Shown: positions 51,287-59,416 of the stretch, one piece after another
How the letters are laid out: the number at the start of each line of letters is the position of its first letter
Position numbering within the stretch: position 1 is the stretch's first letter
DNA from: Bacteroidetes bacterium UBA4416
GTDB lineage: Bacteria; Bacteroidota; Bacteroidia; B-17B0; Aurantibacillaceae
NCBI GenBank assembly: GCA_002390745.1
Contig: DGQK01000069.1
Coordinates: 40,986 to 104,985 of the forward strand
Reading direction: 5' to 3'
DNA: 64,000 bases
Translations under genes and position numbers: made by a program
The notes under the pieces: generated by a model
The model's database searches: none
Seen by the model: the letters and a program-made list of their open reading frames with translations, nothing else
Told to the model about the DNA's origin: nothing

Positions 51287-52508
51287 CTATGGAATTACCG
51301 GCAATGCCTTTTACGGAGCCGTAAAAATTAGTGGTATTCAGTAAGACCTTTTCCAATTGTTTCTCTCGTTCTTTCCAGATCTTGGCCATGGCATTCTTTT
51401 CGCGCTGGATGCCTTCCTGCAATTCGGTAAAGCCTTCCACGATGGCTTCGATCTGCTGCTTGAACTCTACTCCTGTTAAATAAGCATAGAGCATGCTCAT
51501 CTTATCGCCTTTATTTTCCTGGCTGGCCTGGGCTGCGTAAATTTTGATCAGGCTATCACGCAGCACAAAAGACAGGGATTTTACTTCCGCAAAGGAACAG
51601 ATCCATACGCCTTCCTGCATGCCGAAATGCTCCATGTTTTTAGGCATGGTTTCCGTTACGATCACGGCCAGGTCGGCCTGCGAGTTGCGCATATCGTGCT
51701 TCAGCTTATCGATCCAGTCGTTGCTGAAAGCCTTGGTACGCTTGCTTTCATAGATGATCTTGCCGCAGGTTTGTCCCAACGAATTGCGAATGGTATGAAT
51801 GGCGTCCGCCCCTTTTACGCCCTTGCCCACCTCGTCTATCGTGTCGAAGGGAAAGGCACTGCGCAATAAATCTTCCAGGGCGATCTCGTGCACTTCACCC
51901 TGGAGCTGCATAGAGCCCTGCTCCTGCTTGCGCACCATTTCTTCGGTGAGCTTTTTCTGCGCGTCGAGCTGTTTTTTCAATTCCAAGAGTTGCATCTGGT
52001 GGTCCTTCTCTTTCAGGGCATTGCGCTCGGCTTCTTGGCGGCGGATCTGCTCGGCATACTGCTCCCGCTCTTCCTGCAATTTTTTCTGAAGCGTGAGCTC
52101 CAGCTCCGCCTCCCGGTTTTTGATGTCTTTTTCTTTTTTCAGAAACTCAAGCTCTTTCTCCTGGCTCTCTCTCAGCTTCTGAGCCTTCTCGCTCAGCTCT
52201 TTATTGAGCTGCTCCATTTGCAACTGCATCTCTCCGGCAGCCTTTTTGATGGCTTCCTGCTCCAGCACGGCCTTTTGCAGCTTTACCTTATCGGCAATGA
52301 TGCGCTCCTGCTCTTCCTGCTGTTTCTTCATTTCTTCCTGCTGCAATTCAAGAGCCCGCTTCTTATCCTCCAGCTCTTTCTGGTCTTTGTTATAGCGGTC
52401 GAGGTAACGTGCCCGGATCTTTCCTTCTATTTCAGCCGATATTGCGTCCCCCAACTGAAACTCGTGTTTACAATTAGGACATTTTACCGTTGATTGTGTG
52501 CTGCTCAT
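51255..52508 (-). CDS. DUF2130 domain protein (coiled coil plus nuclease-like core)
   Basis: 417 residues. A zinc-like N-terminus (VKCPNCKHEFQLGDA, CxxC) is followed by a long Lys/Glu coiled coil from about 40 to 205. Then comes the DUF2130 core (GEVHEIALEDLLRSAFPFDTIDEVGKGVKGADAI, YESKRTKAFSNDWIDKLKHDM, ADLAVIVTETMPKNMEHFG). The E-x-K in IIYESKRTKAF resembles the active site of a restriction-endonuclease-like fold, but activity is not proven for this family. A C-terminal coiled coil of about 60 residues ends in IADIKKLELGE. Its 3' end is duplicated twice in the downstream spacer. Confidence 0.9.
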   Translation of the reverse strand: MSSTQSTVKCPNCKHEFQLGDAISAEIEGKIRARYLDRYNKDQKELEDKKRALELQQEEMKKQQEEQERIIADKVKLQKAVLEQEAIKKAAGEMQLQMEQLNKELSEKAQKLRESQEKELEFLKKEKDIKNREAELELTLQKKLQEEREQYAEQIRRQEAERNALKEKDHQMQLLELKKQLDAQKKLTEEMVRKQEQGSMQLQGEVHEIALEDLLRSAFPFDTIDEVGKGVKGADAIHTIRNSLGQTCGKIIYESKRTKAFSNDWIDKLKHDMRNSQADLAVIVTETMPKNMEHFGMQEGVWICSFAEVKSLSFVLRDSLIKIYAAQASQENKGDKMSMLYAYLTGVEFKQQIEAIVEGFTELQEGIQREKNAMAKIWKEREKQLEKVLLNTTNFYGSVKGIAGNSIADIKKLELGE

Positions 52509-52568
52509 GCGTGTTTTGTATTAACTCAATTAGTAAATGCTATGGGTGGTCATAGCATGAAAAAAAGC

Positions 52569-53291
52569 CTAAACGCCTGTCCTGGCTGATTGGCCGGGCT
52601 GATGCTCGTGCAGCTTCTTCAACAGGATCTCCATGCCTTCCACCGCTTTGGCCTTGATCACCGTCAGGTTGCGGATATAGTCAAGATTGAACTCACCCGG
52701 ATCGATGAGGTATTTAGGAACCGAGGCATCCACTACGTGAATGAGGTTAGCCGCCGGGTATACATTCAATGAAGTACCGATGGTAATAAAAATATCCGCC
52801 TCCTGGGTCAGCATTTCCGCACGGATCATTTCCGGCACAGCCTCTCCAAACCAAACGATGTGTGGACGAAGCTGGGCGCCTCTTTCGCAAAGGTCGCCTT
52901 CTTTCAGCTCCCACTCCTTCATGTCGTAGATCAGCTCGCTCCATTGACTGCTGCGGCTTTTCATAATTTCGCCGTGCAGGTGCAACACCTTTTCGCTGCC
53001 TGCCCGCTCATGCAGGTCGTCGATGTTCTGAGTAATCACCTGTACATCGAACTCCTTCTGCAGGCCGGCTACCATCGTATGAGCGGCATTAGGGCTCGCT
53101 CCCATCACCTGCTTACGCCTTTGGTTGTAGAAATCCAGCACCAGTTTGGGGTTCCTTGTCCAGGCGTCATACGTTGCCACATCCTCGATCTTATACTCTT
53201 CCCATAAACCGCCGGTGTCCCTGAAGGTTTTAATACCGCTTTCCGCGCTCATTCCGGCACCGCTGAAAACAACTATTTTCTTCTTCTTCAT
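52569..53291 (-). CDS. cobB: Class III-type NAD-dependent deacylase (sirtuin)
   Basis: 240 residues of the sirtuin fold. GAGMSAESGIKTFRD (11-25) binds NAD. QNIDDLHERAG is followed by LHLHGE with the catalytic His106. FYNQRR carries the Tyr55/Arg58 pair (YxxR) that recognises succinyl- or malonyl-lysine in SIRT5-like enzymes. RPHIVWFGEAVPEM is the conserved loop. The four zinc cysteines of E. coli CobB are mostly lacking: the region after HGE reads KSRSSQW and later has a single Cys (DLCERG). This zinc-poor form is found in several bacterial sirtuins. It probably removes acyl groups from lysines in the cytoplasm. Confidence 0.9.
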   Translation of the reverse strand: MKKKKIVVFSGAGMSAESGIKTFRDTGGLWEEYKIEDVATYDAWTRNPKLVLDFYNQRRKQVMGASPNAAHTMVAGLQKEFDVQVITQNIDDLHERAGSEKVLHLHGEIMKSRSSQWSELIYDMKEWELKEGDLCERGAQLRPHIVWFGEAVPEMIRAEMLTQEADIFITIGTSLNVYPAANLIHVVDASVPKYLIDPGEFNLDYIRNLTVIKAKAVEGMEILLKKLHEHQPGQSARTGV

Positions 53292-53430
53292 GTATCCCTG
53301 TATTCCTGCAAACTTTAAACAATCTGTAAACAGGTTGCCGATTATCGTTTAGCTTATTCTAAATTTACACAAATTTAAATAATCCGGCAGGAATTTGTCT
53401 TTTTTGCCGGCCAATAATTAAAAAAAGGGA

Positions 53431-53438
53431 TATTTTTA
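53431..53438 (+). promoter_or_regulatory. -7-like box for the transaldolase gene
   Basis: TATTTTTA, one base off TAnnTTTG, is 23 nt upstream of the ATG at 53462, in an AT-rich region. Confidence 0.4.
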
Positions 53439-53461
53439 CAGTCTAACAACATTTACAAGCA

Positions 53462-54109
53462 ATGAAATTTTTTATTGACACAGCAAACTTAGCGCAGATC
53501 AAAGAAGCACAAGACCTGGGCGTACTCGACGGAGTAACCACCAACCCATCCCTGATGGCCAAAGAAGGCATCAAAGGGCAGGATAACATCTTAAAACACT
53601 ACGTGGATATCTGCAAAATCACCACCGGGGATGTGAGCGCGGAAGTGATCGCTACCGATTTTGAAGGCATGGTGCGTGAAGGCGAAGCCCTGGCTGAGCT
53701 GCATGAGCGTATTGTAGTAAAGATCCCGATGATCAAGGAAGGTTTGAAAGCAATCAAATATTTCAGCGAAAAAGGCATTAAAACCAATTGTACGCTGGTA
53801 TTCTCAGCCGGACAGGCTTTACTGGCAGCCAAAGCAGGTGCTACTTACGTATCTCCGTTTATCGGCCGCCTGGACGACATCAGCCAGGACGGCATGGACC
53901 TGATCGACGATATCCGCATCATTTTCGATAACTACGCTTACGATACGCAGATCCTCGCGGCGTCTGTACGCCACCCGCTGCACATCATCCAGTGCGCAAA
54001 GCTAGGCGCCGATGTGATCACCGCACCGTTAAGCGCTATTTCTGCTTTGCTGAACCATCCTTTGACAGACAAAGGCCTGGCGCAGTTCCTGGCGGATGCC
54101 AAGAAATAA
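53462..54109 (+). CDS. tal: Transaldolase (short, FSA/TalC subfamily)
   Basis: 215 residues, the length of the compact transaldolase/fructose-6-phosphate aldolase subfamily. MKFFIDTANLAQIKEAQDLGVLDGVTTNPSLMAKEG is the family start. Lys87 in RIVVKIPM forms the Schiff base, and GATYVSPFIGRLDDI is the phosphate-binding motif. Residue 61 is Glu (SAEVIAT), whereas E. coli FSA has Gln at the matching place; Glu is the transaldolase-type residue. I therefore call a transaldolase, which transfers dihydroxyacetone in the pentose phosphate pathway. It is a single gene with terminator at 54156-54184. Confidence 0.92.
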   Translation: MKFFIDTANLAQIKEAQDLGVLDGVTTNPSLMAKEGIKGQDNILKHYVDICKITTGDVSAEVIATDFEGMVREGEALAELHERIVVKIPMIKEGLKAIKYFSEKGIKTNCTLVFSAGQALLAAKAGATYVSPFIGRLDDISQDGMDLIDDIRIIFDNYAYDTQILAASVRHPLHIIQCAKLGADVITAPLSAISALLNHPLTDKGLAQFLADAKK

Positions 54110-54119
54110 TTTCATTGTA

Positions 54120-54144
54120 CCCTTCGACTCCGCTCAGAGTACGG
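54120..54144. repeat. Dispersed-type repeat core CTTCGACTCCGCTCAG
   Basis: CCTTCGACTCCGCTCAGAG lies in the 46-bp gap between the transaldolase stop and its terminator. This core is a frequent short intergenic repeat in Bacteroidota and other bacteria (recalled, not searched). Confidence 0.4.
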
Positions 54145-54155
54145 ATACATACAAC

Positions 54156-54184
54156 AAAAGGCTTCACATCAGTGAGGCCTTTTT
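54156..54184 (+). terminator. Terminator of the transaldolase gene
   Basis: A 12-bp stem AAAAGGCTTCAC / GTGAGGCCTTTT (one G-U pair) has a 4-nt ATCA loop and a T-run. Confidence 0.8.
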
Positions 54185-54279
54185 GATGGGAAATAATCTG
54201 AATGTTGTATTAAACATTACTCCTACTAAATTCAAGATGCAAATTAAACCTCTGCTTCTTAGTATACAAGTACATTCTA

Positions 54280-54789
54280 ATGGAAAGTAATCTATCTTTA
54301 CAACACCCATCCATCACCATGATCAACTTAAGCATACTACAGGAATTAAAAAACAGAAATCCTGACCTGGGAATAAGCCTTAGACCTCCTGCCCCTCCTG
54401 AAAAAATCAAAGAGTTGGAGTTAATATTGGACCACGACTTACCAGAAGATATCAAATCGTTTTATGAAATCACGAATGGTTTTGAAACTGACGATCTGTT
54501 ATTTCAGATTCTTTCTATAGAAGAAATCATTCAATATAAACATGAACTGAAAACTAACGAGATCTTTTTTGCGGAATACTTGATTTATAGCGATGTATGG
54601 ACGATAAAATTCAACACCGGTGACGCTTATCAGATCATAAACAGTGGCTATGACACGAGGGAAATTGTAATATCAACCTCCATCACCGATTTTATTATTG
54701 AATATGCCGATGGTGGTGGTTTGTTTGGTGAAAATGGATTATATGCCCGCTACGAAACTTTGAAAAATCAAACAAACCCCAGCTTATAA
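54280..54789 (+). CDS. SMI1/KNR4 family protein
   Basis: 169 residues from the ATG at 54280; the ATG at 54319 is a plausible alternative. LRPPAPPEKIKELELILDHDLPEDIKSFYEITNGFETDD is the opening of the SMI1/KNR4 fold, with PxxIxxxExxLxxxLPxDxKxFYxxxNG. DLLFQILSIEEI then QIINSGYDTREIVISTSITDFI are typical of the rest. In bacteria this fold often serves as immunity protein to polymorphic toxins; no toxin gene is adjacent. The sequence is A/T-rich. Its 3' end overlaps that of rsmG by 22 nt, tail to tail. Confidence 0.82.
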   Translation: MESNLSLQHPSITMINLSILQELKNRNPDLGISLRPPAPPEKIKELELILDHDLPEDIKSFYEITNGFETDDLLFQILSIEEIIQYKHELKTNEIFFAEYLIYSDVWTIKFNTGDAYQIINSGYDTREIVISTSITDFIIEYADGGGLFGENGLYARYETLKNQTNPSL

Positions 54790-55403
54790 TGCACTACTTT
54801 TTTGGTGTCGAAAAATTCCTCTTCGAAATAATCTTTCAGATCATAGAAGGTGGCTTTCTCGTAGTGCTTGCCAAACTCCTCACGCAGGTCGCCACCCTTT
54901 AAATACAGGATGCCATTGGGAAGATCGTTGAAATTCTCTTTCAGTATTTTACGGTAGATCCAGTTATAAAATCCCGGGAACTCCGTCACGGCGCGGCTCA
55001 CAATAAAATGGTAGCGGTTATTGATCTTTTCCGCGCGCTCATGCTGTGCCGTGAGATTCGTGAGTCCTAAGCCCGCCGCCACTTCCTGTACCACTTTTAT
55101 TTTCTTGCCGATAGAATCTACCAGGTGAAAGCTTGTTTCCGGAAACATCACCGCCAGTGGAATACCCGGAAAGCCGCCGCCCGTACCCACATCAAGCACT
55201 TTGGTGCCTGGTTTGAATTGCATCACTTTGGCGATACCCAGCGAGTGCAGGACATGACGCTCGAAGAGCAGGTCGATGTCCTTGCGGGAAATGACGTTGA
55301 TCTGCGCATTCCAGTGCAGGTAGAGGTCGTACATTTTTTCGAACTGCTCCTGCTGCGTAACGCTGAGCTGTGGAAAGTATTTAAGAATAATATCGGGTTT
55401 CAC
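54768..55403 (-). CDS. rsmG: 16S rRNA (guanine527-N7)-methyltransferase RsmG
   Basis: 211 residues. LDVGTGGGFPGIPLAVMFPE is the SAM-binding motif I. HLVDSIGKKIKVVQEVAAGLGL is motif II, and FIVSRAVTEFPGF follows in the RsmG position. RKDIDLLFERHVLHSLGI at the N-terminus is the RsmG-specific motif. The enzyme methylates G527 in the 530 loop of 16S rRNA. It is the last gene of the operon that starts with the glycosyltransferase at 57159 and begins 5 nt after the sigma-factor stop. It overlaps the SMI1 gene at its end. Confidence 0.95.
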   Translation of the reverse strand: MKPDIILKYFPQLSVTQQEQFEKMYDLYLHWNAQINVISRKDIDLLFERHVLHSLGIAKVMQFKPGTKVLDVGTGGGFPGIPLAVMFPETSFHLVDSIGKKIKVVQEVAAGLGLTNLTAQHERAEKINNRYHFIVSRAVTEFPGFYNWIYRKILKENFNDLPNGILYLKGGDLREEFGKHYEKATFYDLKDYFEEEFFDTKKVVHYKLGFV

Positions 55404-55408
55404 GGAAA

Positions 55409-56029
55409 TTAAAGTTTGCTTTCCTGGTTTTTCAGGATGTTGTAAAGGAACTCACGCGCCCGGAAAAGCTGCGCTTTTACGGTGCCTACGGGCAGATCGA
55501 GCTTGCCGGCGATCTCCTCGTAGCTCAGCTCCTCGTAGTAGCGCATTTTCACCAGCTCGCGGTAGCGCGGCTTAAGTTTTTCCACCACATCGCGGAGCAG
55601 CTCCACCTTTTGTTTTTTAATGATGTTCTCTTCCGGGTCGAGGGTCTGCGATTTGATATTCTTGGAGAACTCCTGCCCTTCATCGTTCTCCATTTTGGTA
55701 TCGAGCGAAAGTGAGGTGCTTTTTTTCTTGTTCCTTAAAAAATCAATGGCATTGTTACTGGCAATTTTAAACAGCCAGGTGCTGAAAGCATAGGTGGGTG
55801 TATATTGATCGAGTCGCTTAAATGCCCTGCCAAAAGCTTCGATGGTAAGGTCTTCTGCATCATCTTTGTTATTGCACATCCGGAGCATCGTAAAATAAAC
55901 CGATTCGCGGTAGCGGTGCAGCAACTCTGCATAAGCTTTCTGATCGCCATGCCTGAGAGCCTGCTGGATCAGCTTATAGTCGTATACCGCTTTCGTGGTT
56001 AACTTTTCCGATGGATCTAACTCTTCCAT
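55409..56029 (-). CDS. ECF-type sigma-70 factor
   Basis: 206 residues. Region 2 has YRESVYFTMLRMCNNKDDAEDLTIEAFGRAFKRLDQY and FSTWLFKIASNNAIDFLR. A linker of about 40 residues (KKSTSLSLDTKMENDEGQEF) leads to region 4 (LKPRYRELVKMRYYEELSYEEIAGKLDLPVGTVKAQLFRAREFL). The size and lack of regions 1 and 3 fit extracytoplasmic function sigma factors. No anti-sigma gene is next to it; the start overlaps the glycosyltransferase end by 13 nt, giving translational coupling. This type of sigma factor, often linked with envelope functions, is here followed directly by rsmG. Confidence 0.93.
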   Translation of the reverse strand: MEELDPSEKLTTKAVYDYKLIQQALRHGDQKAYAELLHRYRESVYFTMLRMCNNKDDAEDLTIEAFGRAFKRLDQYTPTYAFSTWLFKIASNNAIDFLRNKKKSTSLSLDTKMENDEGQEFSKNIKSQTLDPEENIIKKQKVELLRDVVEKLKPRYRELVKMRYYEELSYEEIAGKLDLPVGTVKAQLFRAREFLYNILKNQESKL

Positions 56030-57159
56030 TTATTGGGTTTGTGAAGTAGTTTACTGATGTGAAAAACGGGATAAATGATGAGGAGCATGAATTCATAAAA
56101 GAAAGACATTCCCCAAAGATCCGGCTCATTCAGCTGCTTCGATACTTTTCTAAAGATAATCATTTGCAGGCATATTTTCACCAATAAAGCCGCAAGCGCA
56201 CTGATAAAGGTTGCTTTGAAGAAAAGAAGGGTAAAAAACAGGATGTAAAAAGCGTATTGCAGAAGGTAAGCAAGGCCGATCCGGAACCTGCTGCCGGGCG
56301 TATAGTGCGGCGCCGTGGTGAGGTGGCGTTGCTTCTGGCGCTTCCAGGCGCTAAACGTTTTTTTGGCCAGGGAATACGTCACGGAATCGTGTGCCACGGA
56401 AATAGCCGTATTTTCAGACGTGCAGGCATCGTTGATGAACAGGTCGTCGTCGCCCGACTCAATGTGGTAGTGCTTGGAAAAGCCTTTTTGCCTGTAAAAG
56501 AGGCTTTTTTTATACGCCAGGTTCCTGCCCACGCCCATATAGGCCTTGCCCTTCACCGCTGCCGACAGGTAATTGGCAGCGATCAGGAAGGTATCGAATC
56601 GGATGATCCGGTTGAGAAAACCCGGCTCTTTTTTGTAGGCGCCATAGCCCAGCACGATCTCTTTTTTGCTGCTGAATTTTCCGGCCATCTCCGACAGCCA
56701 CTGCTCGCCCGCCGGGAAACAATCGGCATCGGTAAACACCAGGTTATCGTATTTCGCGCCTTTGATACCTACCAGCACGGCGAATTTCTTTCCATGCTTG
56801 TAATACTCGTCCTCCTTGATATTCACTTTTTTCAGGTTCGGGAAGATCCTGGCAAATTCGTCAATCACGTTCTCCGTGTTATCGATGGAGCAATCGTTGA
56901 CCACGATCACCTCAAACTCAGGATAATCCTGCACAAGGATCTTTGGCAGGAATTCCGTAAGGTTATCGTCCTCATTGCGGGCACAGATAATGACCGATAC
57001 CGGTTCCCTGGAAGCCGCTGCCGGAGCCCCCGGCGGGGTATAACGCCCGATCGGCAGAATATGAATTAAGTAATGAATGATAATGCCCGCGAACGACAAA
57101 CCAAAAGCCATTAGCAGGAGCTCATAGAGCCCAACCTCAACAAATCCGGGAAAATACAT
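56017..57159 (-). CDS. Membrane-anchored family 2 glycosyltransferase
   Basis: 380 residues. Two N-terminal hydrophobic segments (LYELLLMAFGLSFAGIIIHYLIHILP) are followed by the GT-A domain: VSVIICARNEDDN (54-66), VIVVNDCSIDNT (85-94), DxD-like FTDADCFPAG (142-151), SGDDDLFIND (235-244) and QKQRHL (275-280), which replaces QxxRW. Two or more helices (LLQYAFYILFFTLLFF, FISALAALLVKICLQMII) follow. The layout and the ARNEDDNL motif fit enzymes that extend a surface polymer or glycolipid. It is related to the 2359-3534 protein but more divergent in the core. It overlaps the sigma-factor gene by 13 nt. Confidence 0.9.
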   Translation of the reverse strand: MYFPGFVEVGLYELLLMAFGLSFAGIIIHYLIHILPIGRYTPPGAPAAASREPVSVIICARNEDDNLTEFLPKILVQDYPEFEVIVVNDCSIDNTENVIDEFARIFPNLKKVNIKEDEYYKHGKKFAVLVGIKGAKYDNLVFTDADCFPAGEQWLSEMAGKFSSKKEIVLGYGAYKKEPGFLNRIIRFDTFLIAANYLSAAVKGKAYMGVGRNLAYKKSLFYRQKGFSKHYHIESGDDDLFINDACTSENTAISVAHDSVTYSLAKKTFSAWKRQKQRHLTTAPHYTPGSRFRIGLAYLLQYAFYILFFTLLFFKATFISALAALLVKICLQMIIFRKVSKQLNEPDLWGMSFFYEFMLLIIYPVFHISKLLHKPNKWKS

Positions 57160-57164
57160 ACCAG

Positions 57165-57172
57165 CAAAAATA
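57165..57172 (-). promoter_or_regulatory. -7 box abutting the GT2-sigma-rsmG operon
   Basis: The minus strand reads TATTTTTG, matching TAnnTTTG, and ends 5 nt before the GT2 ATG at 57159. It is the likely promoter of the operon and predicts a leaderless message. Confidence 0.6.
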
Positions 57173-57198
57173 GCACCGATTGCCCATGCTAATAACTG

Positions 57199-57206
57199 TA
57201 TATTTG
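57199..57206 (+). promoter_or_regulatory. -7 box for the HAD sugar phosphatase gene
   Basis: TATATTTG matches TAnnTTTG, 25 nt before the ATG at 57232. It is divergent from the box at 57165-57172 with a 26-bp gap, so the two promoters may compete. Confidence 0.6.
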
Positions 57207-57231
57207 CATTTATTACACAAAGAAATTAACA

Positions 57232-57897
57232 ATGCTCAACGGAATAAAAGCGGTTATTTTTGATATGGACGGCGTGATCATCGACTCCGAGCCCCTGTGG
57301 CGCCGGGTGATGATCCAAAGCTTTACCGAAGCGGGAATTCCCTTCACGGAGAACGACTGCCGCATTACTACCGGCCTGCGTTTTAGAGAAGTGGTTGCCT
57401 ATTGGTTTGGCAGGCATCACATCACCCACATCCCTGTCGACGAGTTCGATGCACTGGTCATCCAGCGGCTCTCGGACCTCATCCGCTCGGAAGGCAAGCC
57501 CATGCGGGGCGTGCTGGAGGCTCTGGAACACCTGAAGCAAAGCGGTTATAAGATCGCTGTCGGCACCTCTTCCAACACCTATTTCATGAATACGGTAATG
57601 GATGCCCTCAAGATCCGCCATTACTTTGATGTGCTATGTTCCGCAGAGCACATGGCCTACGGCAAGCCTCATCCGGAGGTTTTCCTGACCTGCGCCGCAC
57701 AAATGGGCATGGAGCCGAAAGAATGCCTGGTGATCGAAGACTCCATCAATGGCATTGTGGCCGCCAAGGCTGCACAGATGAAGGTGATCGCCATTCCTGA
57801 TGAAGAAAGCAGGCATAACCCCAAATTCGTACTGGCCGATTACCGCATGGAATCACTGGAGGACTTTGTGCCGCAGAAGCTAAGGCCTGAAGTTTAA
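57232..57897 (+). CDS. HAD-IA hydrolase, HxpB-like hexitol phosphatase or beta-phosphoglucomutase-like
   Basis: 221 residues. VIFDMDGVIIDSEPLWRRVM holds the DxD nucleophile (Asp residues 10 and 12) and the DSEPLW motif. VGTSSNTYFMNTV carries motif II, and the Lys in AYGKPHPEVFLT is motif III. LVIEDSINGIVAAKAAQMKVIAIP is motif IV. The cap helix between about 20 and 80 belongs to the subfamily of sugar phosphatases such as YniC/HxpB and beta-phosphoglucomutase. The substrate is a small phosphosugar. It is followed by the LRR-like gene after 15 nt. Confidence 0.9.
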   Translation: MLNGIKAVIFDMDGVIIDSEPLWRRVMIQSFTEAGIPFTENDCRITTGLRFREVVAYWFGRHHITHIPVDEFDALVIQRLSDLIRSEGKPMRGVLEALEHLKQSGYKIAVGTSSNTYFMNTVMDALKIRHYFDVLCSAEHMAYGKPHPEVFLTCAAQMGMEPKECLVIEDSINGIVAAKAAQMKVIAIPDEESRHNPKFVLADYRMESLEDFVPQKLRPEV

Positions 57898-57912
57898 TGT
57901 ATCATTAGAAAT

Positions 57913-58560
57913 ATGGACAAGCTCATCCGCGCCATAGAGAATAACATACAGGACCGTAATTCTGAAGCCTGGAAAAAATTATGCGAGTATGTAGAGCGGG
58001 CTGCTGCAGAAGGTTTAGAAGTATTTAGCCCGGGTAAAGAGTTGGGAGCGGAACTATTTTCGCAGATTCACACGCTTCCGGAAAGCATCAGCAAACTAAA
58101 AAAAGTAAAGAAGCTCTATTTATATGGCAGCCGCCTGAAGCGCATTCCACCCGGGATCGGTGACATGGAAGCCCTGGAAGAATTTACACCCTACACGTCG
58201 TACGATCTTCATTGGTTCCCGTACGAGATTACACGCTGCAAAAACTTAAAGGCCAGCACGGTAAGTACCCGGGCTCTTTACGGCAATTACAAGAACCGCA
58301 TGGGCTTTCCTGACCTCACGCATAACCCCGTGAGGTACGAAGGCGAAGCACTCCGGTGCAGCGTCTGCAATCAAGAGATGTACTACACACAAACCAATCA
58401 GCTGTGGATCACACTCGGCGTGGCAACGGATTGCCTGCCCCTGCTTGTCAACCTTTGCTCTGTAAGCTGCGAACAGGCTTTACCGAAGCCACACGAGGGC
58501 TATGTGTCTTATCCCCACAAAGGCGGAGCAGGGCTTCATCAACCGGATGAGAGGTTCTAA
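57913..58560 (+). CDS. Leucine-rich-repeat-like protein, function unknown
   Basis: 215 residues with no signal peptide. The N-terminal helix pair (DKLIRAIENNIQDRNSEAWKKL) is followed by two or three leucine-rich-repeat-like units (LPESISKLKKVKKLYLYGSRLKRIPPGIGDMEALEEF, then WFPYEITRCKNLKA). The C-terminal part has LRCSVCNQEMYY and NLCSVSC, a possible metal site. The repeat count is low for a binding solenoid. It follows the HAD gene by 15 nt. The 182-bp gap after it contains the palindrome at 58640-58661. Confidence 0.78.
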   Translation: MDKLIRAIENNIQDRNSEAWKKLCEYVERAAAEGLEVFSPGKELGAELFSQIHTLPESISKLKKVKKLYLYGSRLKRIPPGIGDMEALEEFTPYTSYDLHWFPYEITRCKNLKASTVSTRALYGNYKNRMGFPDLTHNPVRYEGEALRCSVCNQEMYYTQTNQLWITLGVATDCLPLLVNLCSVSCEQALPKPHEGYVSYPHKGGAGLHQPDERF

Positions 58561-58639
58561 GTTATAAGTTATTACGGTTGGCTTTATGAGTTTACCTCAA
58601 TAACAGGCATTACCTTCGCAGGATTGCAGCGAACATCTT

Positions 58640-58661
58640 CCGTCACGACGCGTCGTGACGG
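58640..58661. repeat. Perfect 22-bp palindrome
   Basis: The sequence is CCGTCACGACG followed at once by its reverse complement, with no spacer. It has no T-run and so is a poor terminator. The CGTCACGAC core recurs as a looser inverted repeat at 2293-2321. Confidence 0.65.
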
Positions 58662-58742
58662 GCGCCATAAAAAATTAAGGGAATTACATTTCTGCAAACG
58701 TTGATCGCCGACGTATAGCTCATCCTTATGTTATCGCCGGCC

Positions 58743-59402
58743 TCAGGCCGCGTCCATCGTATTTCTCAGAAAGCTGTTCATCGGCAGCATGGCCTTGAAT
58801 ACTTTAGCCGCATAGGCCGGGAAGTTCTTATCCAATACCTGTGCATCCGTGAGATCATGCACCACGATAAAACTTTTATGCTGTAGCAGATTGATGTCCG
58901 GATGTTCTTTGTCGTAGCCTTTGGGCGCTGTTTTCAGCTTGTCTTCTTCTGAGAGCGCACCGAAATACGTTTTAAAGTCTTTCGCGGCGAGGATCTTACG
59001 AAAATCTTTTCCGTTATAGTCTATTTCCTGCCTGATCGCTGCCAGCGCATCCGGCATCGGCTGCCAGCAACCGCCGGCCAGGAAACTCTTGCCCGGCTCC
59101 ACATGCAGGTAATAGCCCGGCACCGGCGATTTTTTTCCACCGGGATTCATACTCGCTCCCATATTGGTTTTATAGGGCGATTTGTCTTTGCTAAAGCGAA
59201 TGTCTTTATTGATGCGGAACATACACTTCTTTGCTTCCAGGCCGGCCAATGCCGGATCGAACACCGTGGCTTTATCAAGCACCGATTTGATCAGTGTTTC
59301 AAATTCCGCTTTGGCAACTTCGTATGTTTTTCGGTTCTCATCAAACCATTCCTTTTTGTTGTTCTTTGCCAATTGCTTCAAAAATTTCAAGGTTGTTTCC
59401 AT
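58743..59402 (-). CDS. DUF2461 family protein
   Basis: 219 residues. LKFLKQLAKNNKKEWFDENRKTYEVAKAEF and then MFRINKDIRFSKDKSPYKTNMGASMNPGG and PGYYLHVEPGKSFLAGGCWQP are the conserved blocks of DUF2461 (TIGR02453). The family occurs in bacteria and fungi, and its function is unknown. Full length (usually about 220) and a start at METTLKFL fit. The next two genes upstream on the same strand encode carotenoid enzymes, with a 14-nt gap to the cyclase. It may be transcribed with them. Confidence 0.9.
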   Translation of the reverse strand: METTLKFLKQLAKNNKKEWFDENRKTYEVAKAEFETLIKSVLDKATVFDPALAGLEAKKCMFRINKDIRFSKDKSPYKTNMGASMNPGGKKSPVPGYYLHVEPGKSFLAGGCWQPMPDALAAIRQEIDYNGKDFRKILAAKDFKTYFGALSEEDKLKTAPKGYDKEHPDINLLQHKSFIVVHDLTDAQVLDKNFPAYAAKVFKAMLPMNSFLRNTMDAA

Positions 59403-59416
59403 AATACGAGTGATGG

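Noticed and set aside
54280..54789. SMI1/KNR4 gene as proof of a polymorphic toxin locus
   Set aside because: No toxin gene, Rhs/VgrG-like gene or secreted effector lies next to it; the fold alone is not proof.
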